NCBI GenBank assembly: GCA_021738725.1
Contig: JAIPBE010000035.1
Coordinates: 1-36,734 of the forward strand
From: Saprospiraceae bacterium
GTDB lineage: Bacteria > Bacteroidota > Bacteroidia > Chitinophagales > Saprospiraceae
Direction of reading: 5' to 3'
DNA: 36,734 nt
The position numbers and the translations under genes are program-made. This document shows, piece after piece, positions 16,425 through 23,133 of the stretch (its first letter is position 1; every line of letters starts with the position of its first letter). The notes below the pieces were generated by a model. The model had not been told where the DNA came from. It was given only the letters and a program-made list of their open reading frames with translations, and did no database searches.

Positions 16425-17357
16425 ATGGCCGATATCGGACTGCAATCACAGATCTGGCGAAACAACCGGACATCCCTGTTCTTGCTCGCCGCCTTTCCGG
16501 CACTCTTATTGGGCCTGGTTTGGGTCGTGTTGTTCTTTTCCATTCGCTCCGGTGACGATGCGTTGGAGCTCCAACAGACCAACCAGGTATGGCTCCAGGT
16601 GGCACCCGTAGTGGCCGGGATCGTGTTGATCTGGTTTTTGATCGCCTGGTGGTCCTATGGTGGGATCCTGCGCCGGGCGACATCAGCCCGCGCTTTGAAT
16701 CGCAAGGAAGATCCTCGGGTCTACAATTTACTGGAGAACCTGTGCATGTCCAGGGGCATCCCCATGCCTTCCCTGCAGATGATCGAGGATGATTCGTTGA
16801 ATGCCTATGCCAGCGGTTTGAGCGAGAAGAGTTTTACCATCACCGTGTCGAGAGGTTTGATCGATCGATTGGATGATCCTGAGTTGGAGGCTGTCCTGGC
16901 ACATGAGCTTTCGCATATTCGGAATCGAGATGTGCGGTTGATGATGATCTCCATCATTTTTGTAGGCATTTTCGCCTTTCTGGCCGAGATGGCCGCTCGG
17001 ACCGGATCGAGAAGTTCTGGAAGGAGTAAAGATGGAAAAGGGGCAGGGCTGGTCATCATACTAGTCATTTTCATCGCCTATCTGATCTCCATGGTGTTGC
17101 GTTTTGCCATTTCCAGAAAACGAGAATTCCTGGCGGATGCGGGGGCGGTGGAGCTGACCAAAAATGCACCAGCCATGGCCAGTGCGTTGCGCAAAGTGGC
17201 GGAGGATCCCTATATCGAAGCCGTGACCCGGGATGACGTGGCCCAACTGTTTATTCAACACCCGAGAGTGGTCCAACCCAAACCCGATTTTCTGACCCGG
17301 GTATTTGCGACACACCCGCCGATCGAGGAGCGGATTAAGGTGTTGGAAGGGTGGTAA
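16425..17357 (+). CDS. M48-family membrane zinc metallopeptidase (HtpX-like)
   Basis: The 310-residue protein has membrane helices at about 18-40 and 60-77, the zinc motif HELSH (H160, E161, H164) with the usual IRNRD continuation, two more helices (about 172-190 and 207-227), and the third ligand E234 in REFLADAGAV. This is the HtpX layout. HtpX-type enzymes degrade misfolded membrane proteins on the cytoplasmic face. The gene follows lemA by two bases, a pairing common in Bacteroidota. I leave the symbol open because several M48B paralogues exist in such genomes. No clear terminator follows. Confidence 0.92.
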   Translation: MADIGLQSQIWRNNRTSLFLLAAFPALLLGLVWVVLFFSIRSGDDALELQQTNQVWLQVAPVVAGIVLIWFLIAWWSYGGILRRATSARALNRKEDPRVYNLLENLCMSRGIPMPSLQMIEDDSLNAYASGLSEKSFTITVSRGLIDRLDDPELEAVLAHELSHIRNRDVRLMMISIIFVGIFAFLAEMAARTGSRSSGRSKDGKGAGLVIILVIFIAYLISMVLRFAISRKREFLADAGAVELTKNAPAMASALRKVAEDPYIEAVTRDDVAQLFIQHPRVVQPKPDFLTRVFATHPPIEERIKVLEGW

Positions 17358-17425
17358 TAGTGAGATATGACCTGAAATGGCATAACTAATGATGTTTTTA
17401 GCGCAATTATTCTGAGGAATGGAAT

Positions 17426-19891
17426 ATGTTTAAAGAAAAAATGCGCTCTCTGTCCATTTTAGGTGTTTTGTATTTCTTTTCTGGACCATGGTTGTATACA
17501 CAGTCCATTTGTCATCCTCCATACAGTTCTGAAGAATTTTATGCCAATACAATTCGGGCATCAATTCAGAATAACAGTGAGTTATTTTCAGGATTAAATA
17601 AAGGGTTTGGCTTTCCCGCCCATCTGAATGGCCCTGGTCAAGAAGTGCCTGACTTGATTGCGACGCAACGATTTTTGATAGGAGGTCTAGGTCCTGACGG
17701 TAAATGGAAAGATTCATATCTAGCCACGGCTCCTTTTGGTGAAAATTGGGGATTTGTGAATGGGCCTGCAACCCTTTCTATACCTGAGTGTAAAGATTGG
17801 GGGCATGTGTGGCTGGTCAATGGCACAGACATAGCGAATTTAAAGATCGACTATCAGGATGGCCAAATTGATCAAATGCCGGCTTTAGACCTGCTTACGT
17901 GGCCAGGGAAAGGCAATCCATATATTATGAATCTCATGGGTATACAGCTTCCAGATCAGGATATGGCGCCTTTCTTTGATGCTGACCTGGATGGTTTGTA
18001 TGATCCTTGGCAAGGCGATTATCCAATAGTAGGCGAAGATTGTCCAGATCTTGTCCCGACGTTGATAGCTTGGACTATCTATAACGATATTCTAGCACCA
18101 ACGACAATGCAATTGGGGCCTCCATTGGGGGTTGAAGTTGGTGTTACTGTCTTTGCTGTTGACTTTCCCTCGGTAACTTCGGTACTAAGCGAAACGATTT
18201 TCACCAGATACAATATTAGAAATATTGGTCAGGACTCTCTGTTTGATGTTCGTATTGGCCAATATCTGAATGCAGATATTGGGTGTTCATGGGATGACCT
18301 GGTTGGTTGTCAACCATCATTAAATACATTTTATGCGTATAATGATGGACCCGATGCCAAAACATGTCCTGGAGGAGTTCCTGGATATGAATTTGATCCA
18401 CCCGTTCTGACAGTTACGTTATTATCTGATCAATTAGCTTCATTTGGAAGTTGGAGCCGGAATACGCCAGATGATTTAAATGATACGATATCTGCCGAAA
18501 AGTCTTTCGAGAATGTCTTCCATGGGCTTTGGCCAAATGGTTCGCCAATCACAGTTGGAGGCATTGGTGAAGGTACTTCAATGGATACCACAACATTTCT
18601 ATTCTCAGGTATCCCTTCAGATCCCGCTTCTTGGGCACATAGCAATGTGCCTGAGTTTGAGGAAGGAGATCGACGAATATTTGGTGTAGTCACTCCGTTT
18701 GATCTGGCTCCACAGCAATCTAAAATTCATTATGCTGCTTATTCTGTTCATCGAGCCTTAGGATTGACTCCTGTGGATCAAGTTGATTTTGCATTGTCTC
18801 GATTGCTTGAATTGATATCATTTTACAATGCTTCATTTAAACTTCCATTAGGTAATCCCCACCCTTGCCTGACAGATTGTGTCTGGCCAGGGGATATGGA
18901 CGCCAACGGGATGTGCAATAATCTGGATCTTCTGGAATGGGGTGTCAGTCTGGATCGGACAGGAAGTCCACGCGGACAGGTATTTACAGGGTGGTTGCCC
19001 CAAGATGGATTGGCCTGGGGAAAGACCGGATATCTTGATCCGGATGCGCGTCATCAGGACGCCAATGGGGATGGTGCAATTGATCCACTAGATCTATTTG
19101 CTCTGAATGAGAATTTTAGCAAAACTGCAGGAGAGATATCAGATTGGGGAGGCATGACGCTGACAGGGCCAGAAATAAAATTGACCAGAATATTCAATCC
19201 ATTGACCAGTCCGGATGAACTATTAGCACCAGGTAAAAAGTTTATGCTTCAATTCGATGTCAGTGAATGGCCTGTGGATTCGATTTACAATTTAGGTTAC
19301 TCCGTCACTTATGATCCTGCAGTAGTTAGCTTGGATCCAGGGTTTAATTATATTCCAAAGAGTTCATTTTTTGTCGATAGCAGTGAGGTTTTTGTGCGTT
19401 CATCTGCAGGAAGAGTGAATGTGGGGATCACCCGGACGGACCATGTGAATGTACAATTTACGCCATTCGAGTTGGGGAAGCTGAGGTTCACCATCAAACA
19501 AGATGCGCCTCAGGACCAATATCCGGATACAACTGCAATCGTCATCCGGTATGTAAAGGCCTATCTAGCGGATGGGACATTATTAGAAATTGGAAGTAAT
19601 TCGGTCCATGTGCCTTTTGGCCTGGCTACTGGATTGGACTTGGAAAATGAATCATTATCTGGATTTGTGATCAGTCCCAACCCGACGAGTGGTTTGATGA
19701 GCTGGTCATCCATCAATCCTACGGAGTCGTTAGAATTGTATTCCCTGCAGGGGCAATATTTGAATCGTTGGATAATAGATGCAGGAGTGAGCCGTGGGGA
19801 AATTGAATTGCCTGATCTTCCAGGTGTTTATTTTCTTGTTGCTCGAGGGCAAAATGGCACCGTTCGACGAATGAAAGTAATTCGACAATAA
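17426..19891 (+). CDS. T9SS-exported protein with dockerin-like loops
   Basis: The 821-residue protein has an N-terminal signal peptide (about 1-27) and a C-terminal type A sorting domain (about 745-821). The tail contains FVISPNPTSG, then LELYSLQGQYL, and ends in GVYFLVARGQNGTVRRMKVI, which directs export through the type IX system and surface attachment. Near residues 490-500 and 545-565 are dockerin-like calcium loops (WPGDMDANGMCNNLDLLEWG and DANGDGAIDPLDLFALNENF). Residues about 580-720 look like a cohesin-type or Ig-like beta module. The first half is not a family I recognise. Much of the gene is visibly more AT-rich than its neighbours. Its stop abuts the stop of the convergent effector gene with no base between them. 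Confidence 0.83.
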   Translation: MFKEKMRSLSILGVLYFFSGPWLYTQSICHPPYSSEEFYANTIRASIQNNSELFSGLNKGFGFPAHLNGPGQEVPDLIATQRFLIGGLGPDGKWKDSYLATAPFGENWGFVNGPATLSIPECKDWGHVWLVNGTDIANLKIDYQDGQIDQMPALDLLTWPGKGNPYIMNLMGIQLPDQDMAPFFDADLDGLYDPWQGDYPIVGEDCPDLVPTLIAWTIYNDILAPTTMQLGPPLGVEVGVTVFAVDFPSVTSVLSETIFTRYNIRNIGQDSLFDVRIGQYLNADIGCSWDDLVGCQPSLNTFYAYNDGPDAKTCPGGVPGYEFDPPVLTVTLLSDQLASFGSWSRNTPDDLNDTISAEKSFENVFHGLWPNGSPITVGGIGEGTSMDTTTFLFSGIPSDPASWAHSNVPEFEEGDRRIFGVVTPFDLAPQQSKIHYAAYSVHRALGLTPVDQVDFALSRLLELISFYNASFKLPLGNPHPCLTDCVWPGDMDANGMCNNLDLLEWGVSLDRTGSPRGQVFTGWLPQDGLAWGKTGYLDPDARHQDANGDGAIDPLDLFALNENFSKTAGEISDWGGMTLTGPEIKLTRIFNPLTSPDELLAPGKKFMLQFDVSEWPVDSIYNLGYSVTYDPAVVSLDPGFNYIPKSSFFVDSSEVFVRSSAGRVNVGITRTDHVNVQFTPFELGKLRFTIKQDAPQDQYPDTTAIVIRYVKAYLADGTLLEIGSNSVHVPFGLATGLDLENESLSGFVISPNPTSGLMSWSSINPTESLELYSLQGQYLNRWIIDAGVSRGEIELPDLPGVYFLVARGQNGTVRRMKVIRQ

Positions 19892-21154
19892 TTACAACCA
19901 CACATACTGCACGATCAGAAAGCTGACCACAGCTCCGATAAATCCAAAGAGAAACAGGTTGTAGGCAAGATGCAGGAGCCGGTATTTTTTATCGAGCACC
20001 TTTCCGAGGAAATAGAGATCACGGTTCATCGCGTTGAAGAGCTCCTGATCATCCTGGAAGAGTGCGCGCATGTCCGCTTCATAATCCGCCACATCCAGTT
20101 GGATGAAATTGCCAAAGAAGATCAGATTGCGCCGGCGTTCTTCATCCGAAAGTCCGTTTAATTGCCGGGTGGTGACGGAAGGCCGGGCGCTGATCACCGA
20201 GAAGATCAGGGAGGCCAGACCAAGAACGAGAAAGAGGGTGATCGGAATTAAAAGTGGCGTTTTTGTCTCTGCCAGATTGCTGTAGCTCAACACAGAGATC
20301 AGCACAGAAATGAGGATGGCATTGACACTGATCAGCATCTGGGCTTTCCGGTCGGCGATCGCGCTCAGATTGATATGATTGCGATAATTGGAACGAAAAT
20401 ACGTTTGGATCGCCCCGTTGTTCAACGCCTTTGCCGGTGTGGCGCTTTGGGTTTTGGCCAGCTCCTTCTGTTCCTTCTTTTCCAGGGCCTGGAGTTGACT
20501 GGCCAGTCCGGGTTCGATCTCTGCCTTGCCGATGAGGGTATAACATTGGGTTTGGCGGATGAACTTGATCTCCTTCTTGCGCCAGGCGGATTCATCCCAG
20601 GCTTGATGGCGTAATTGCTCTTCCTCGGATCTTCGCAGGAGGCTCTGCTCGGCGTAGTTTTCGCCAAAGTGGATGGCGACGGCAGCATCCCACATCACCT
20701 GTCCGGTCGTGTCCATAGGGCGTTCTTCCAGGGTGGCTACACCGATCAGGTGGTGCACTTGTTTGACCAGTGCATCTTTTTGTTTTTCCACAGTGAGAAA
20801 CTGGCTGACCAACTGGCGACTGGCGACCGTCGGCTCCGATGAATCGAACAACCAACCAGAGAAGGCAAACCATGCCGCAAAATAGAGGGCTGCCAGATCA
20901 TCTTCCGAGAGGTCTTCGCTAGCACTGAGTCGGCTACAGGTGCTGACCAGTTGACTGGTCTGGGCAAAGTTGTGCCACAACAACCGATTGTCAGCATGGT
21001 CATTGAAAAGGTCGAGGACCCATCGCCGGGCACGATCCAGGATCTTGGTCGGTGCATCGATCGGTTGCAGGCTCTTCCGGGCAGGGGTGCCCGGTTCTCG
21101 CACTAGTTTCACTCGCGTTTGCAGATTTACCTGGCACAAGATAGGAAAGGCCAT
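19892..21154 (-). CDS. Pycsar-type membrane effector with degenerate HD domain
   Basis: The C-terminal part (about 250-420) resembles the PycTM/DUF5706 effector domain: a NHINLSAIADRKAQMLISVN segment leads into membrane helices (about 273-293, 301-322 and 398-417). In Pycsar defence a pyrimidine cyclase makes cCMP or cUMP that triggers such a membrane effector. The N-terminal part (about 40-215) has the layout of an HD phosphohydrolase found fused to this domain in Bacteroidota (WHNFAQT, AAWF, then WDAAVA, LLRRSEEE). The His-Asp pair expected after AAWF is replaced by A97-F98, and QT stands where a His-Thr is usual, so it should be catalytically dead. I saw no cyclase nearby. The ATG at 21154 is chosen over a TTG at 21172. 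The family call is good; the role in defence is inferred. Confidence 0.75.
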   Translation of the reverse strand: MAFPILCQVNLQTRVKLVREPGTPARKSLQPIDAPTKILDRARRWVLDLFNDHADNRLLWHNFAQTSQLVSTCSRLSASEDLSEDDLAALYFAAWFAFSGWLFDSSEPTVASRQLVSQFLTVEKQKDALVKQVHHLIGVATLEERPMDTTGQVMWDAAVAIHFGENYAEQSLLRRSEEEQLRHQAWDESAWRKKEIKFIRQTQCYTLIGKAEIEPGLASQLQALEKKEQKELAKTQSATPAKALNNGAIQTYFRSNYRNHINLSAIADRKAQMLISVNAILISVLISVLSYSNLAETKTPLLIPITLFLVLGLASLIFSVISARPSVTTRQLNGLSDEERRRNLIFFGNFIQLDVADYEADMRALFQDDQELFNAMNRDLYFLGKVLDKKYRLLHLAYNLFLFGFIGAVVSFLIVQYVWL

Positions 21155-21189
21155 CGGTCCCGGACGGTGCAAACCCGGTTTTATCGAAT

Positions 21190-21197
21190 GAAAATTA
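21190..21197 (-). promoter_or_regulatory. Possible -7 box of the Pycsar-type effector gene
   Basis: On the minus strand this reads TAATTTTC, seven of eight matches to TAnnTTTG, and lies 36 bases upstream of the ATG at 21154. No convincing -33 TTTG is seen. Confidence 0.3.
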
Positions 21198-21228
21198 TCT
21201 GCAGGGAGCCCTTCATTCAGAACAGGTG

Positions 21229-21236
21229 TATCTTTG
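21229..21236 (+). promoter_or_regulatory. -7 box of the DUF937 gene
   Basis: TATCTTTG is an exact match to the Bacteroidota -7 consensus TAnnTTTG, 19 bases before the ATG at 21256. The implied transcript has a leader of roughly 12 bases. The -33 element is not clear. Confidence 0.5.
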
Positions 21237-21255
21237 GCTTAACAAACGTTATAGA

Positions 21256-21882
21256 ATGGATATTACGGACCTTCTCCAGAGCCAGCTATCAGGTGGTGTC
21301 ATGGAGACCCTCAGCAAACAGATCGGTGGTGCGGATACGCAAAAGACCCAGGTGGCTACCTCTGGTATTATGAACATCCTGCTGGGCGCTATGGCCAAGA
21401 ACGCGGCGACGCCCTCTGGTGCCTCTGCCTTGTCCAACGCTTTGGATCGCGACCATGATGGCTCCGTTCTGGATGACGTGATGGGCATGTTTACCGGCCA
21501 GTCAAAGCCTGCCAATGCCAAAGCTGTCAATGGCGAAGGTATTCTGGGGCACATCCTGGGTGGTCGGCAGGAAAGCGCTACAGAGACAGTGTCAAAAATG
21601 TCCGGACTGGATAAGAGTCAGGTGGGATCCCTGATGGTTACCCTGGCCCCGATGATCATGGGTGCCCTGGGAAAAGCCAAAAAGGAGAACGACCTGGATG
21701 CTTCTGGTGTGGCCGGCATGCTCGGTGGTATTCTGGGCGGTATGAAAGGCGGTGCTAAAAAAGATCCGAAAATGGCCATGCTGGAAGCCTTCCTGGATAA
21801 GGATGGTGACGGAAGCATTGTGGATGACGTTGCCGGAATGGGCATGAGCTTTCTCGGCCGACTGTTTGGCCGGAAGAAATAA
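21256..21882 (+). CDS. DUF937-domain protein with two EF-hand-like loops
   Basis: The 208-residue protein fits the DUF937 pattern: DITDLLQSQLSGG at the start, repeated Gly-rich helices, and a central VSKMSGLDKSQVGSLMVTLA stretch (112-131). Two near-identical acidic loops occur, DRDHDGSVLDD (64-74) and DKDGDGSIVDD (181-191), with the D-x-D-x-D-G spacing of calcium-binding loops and a following V-GM helix. The family has no assigned enzymatic role. The ATG at 21256 is preferred to an in-frame upstream start at 21226, because the -7 box at 21229-21236 would lie inside a longer gene. A repeat element and a terminator follow. Confidence 0.85.
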   Translation: MDITDLLQSQLSGGVMETLSKQIGGADTQKTQVATSGIMNILLGAMAKNAATPSGASALSNALDRDHDGSVLDDVMGMFTGQSKPANAKAVNGEGILGHILGGRQESATETVSKMSGLDKSQVGSLMVTLAPMIMGALGKAKKENDLDASGVAGMLGGILGGMKGGAKKDPKMAMLEAFLDKDGDGSIVDDVAGMGMSFLGRLFGRKK

Positions 21883-21898
21883 AGGTCAGTCTATTCAC

Positions 21899-21981
21899 CT
21901 CCGAGACAACGAAGATTCGCGATTGCATCTTTTAGCTAGCATATCAAAGATTTTCGTTTGGTCATGGAGGGGAGTTGAAAG
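21899..21981 (+). repeat. Dispersed 83-bp repeat, copy 1
   Basis: This stretch aligns without gaps to the minus strand of 36605-36687. By hand count about 64 of 83 positions match, including 25 consecutive identical bases (21941-21965). It lies directly after the DUF937 stop and before the terminator at 22021. I do not recognise the element. It may be a mobile non-coding repeat or part of a small RNA. Confidence 0.6.
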
Positions 21982-22020
21982 AATGACCCTGAAGACGAAT
22001 CTATATTCACACAATGTGAC

Positions 22021-22055
22021 GAGTCGGGCGGTTCTACTGCCCGGCTCTTTTTTTA
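22021..22055 (+). terminator. Rho-independent terminator
   Basis: GAGTCGGGC, a 9-base loop, and GCCCGGCTC form a 9-bp stem with one T-G pair, followed by an uninterrupted T-tract. It ends transcription from the DUF937 gene or from the repeat element just upstream, and lies ahead of the deacetylase operon. Confidence 0.88.
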
Positions 22056-22166
22056 TTGTCTCACATGAACTGACCTTCAGCAGGATCATTCATGAGGAGG
22101 ATCACCGTGCGTGATCCAGGGATGCCGTTTCTTTGCCTCAGAAAGAATGAGTACATCCGAACGTTT

Positions 22167-23126
22167 ATGCAACTGATCTATCATTCTGATTTTCTGGAAC
22201 ATCGAACAGGCGGCCACCCCGAATGTGGGGAACGCCTATCGGCCTTCACAGAGCTACCCAATGCAGTTCTACCAGAGGCGGAATCCTGGCTTTCACTGGT
22301 CCATTCAGAAGCGTATATCGATCAGGTGCGGGAAGCAGCGGCCAACAATCATTGGCTGGATCCGGAAACCCCTGTTTCGACGGGCAGCTGGAGAGCATCC
22401 GTATCAGCCGTGGCCGCTACCCGGCTGGCCCTGGAAACGGGTGGATTTGCTCTCGTCCGTCCGCCCGGTCATCATGCCTATCCCGAACATTGCAGCGGAT
22501 TTTGCATCTTCAACAATGTAGCGATCGCCGCCACTCATCTTGCTGCACAAGGCAAGAAAGTGCTGATCTTCGACTTTGACAGTCACCTGGGGGATGGCAC
22601 TGCCCGTATTTTTGAAACCTCTACTCAGGTCATGTACTGGTCCATCCATCAATACCCGGCCTTCCCGGGCCATGGATGGATCGATGAGATCGGGTTGGGT
22701 GCAGGAAAGGGATTCACCATCAACTCGCCCTTGCCTCCAGGCAGTGGTGACGATATTTTCTGGGCCGCTTTTGACCGAATACTGCCCCTCGCAGAACAAT
22801 TCCAACCGGATATCGTCGCCATTTCAGCCGGTTTTGACGGGTATCAATATGAACCCCTGCTGGACCTTCGATTTAGTCTACATTTGTACCACCAATTGGG
22901 AGTCCGACTGGCTGAGGTATTCCCCGATCATTTCGCTACCCTGGAAGGCGGATACAACCTGCAAGCATTGCCCAAGTGCATTTACAATTTCACCGCTGGC
23001 ATGAATCATTTACCAGCCCCTTTCGAGGATAAGCCTACCGATACCGGCCGGAGCATCTGGGATGCCTTTGAAACCAATCTTTACGCCGGTTTGCATTTCC
23101 TCGCTCCCTATTGGAATATCAGTTAA
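22167..23126 (+). CDS. Histone-deacetylase-family zinc deacetylase
   Basis: The 319-residue protein begins with MQLIYHSDFLEHRTGGHPEC, the usual start of the bacterial HDAC/AcuC-like family, so I choose the ATG at 22167 and not the in-frame start at 22092. The active site is intact: the His pair of RPPGHH (H102, H103), zinc ligands D138 and H140 in FDFDSHLGDGT, and D224 in SAGFDGY, with LEGGYNL near the end. The loop DSHLGDGT differs from the common DVHHGNGT, but the metal ligands are kept. Family members remove acetyl groups from lysines, polyamines or similar amides. An acyltransferase gene starts 7 bases after the stop, which suggests that the pair controls reversible protein acylation. Confidence 0.92.
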   Translation: MQLIYHSDFLEHRTGGHPECGERLSAFTELPNAVLPEAESWLSLVHSEAYIDQVREAAANNHWLDPETPVSTGSWRASVSAVAATRLALETGGFALVRPPGHHAYPEHCSGFCIFNNVAIAATHLAAQGKKVLIFDFDSHLGDGTARIFETSTQVMYWSIHQYPAFPGHGWIDEIGLGAGKGFTINSPLPPGSGDDIFWAAFDRILPLAEQFQPDIVAISAGFDGYQYEPLLDLRFSLHLYHQLGVRLAEVFPDHFATLEGGYNLQALPKCIYNFTAGMNHLPAPFEDKPTDTGRSIWDAFETNLYAGLHFLAPYWNIS

Positions 23127-23133
23127 TACGATC

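Noticed and set aside
21866-22114. 82-residue plus-strand frame after the DUF937 gene
   Set aside because: It overlaps the DUF937 end, runs through the terminator at 22021-22055 and mostly translates the dispersed repeat.
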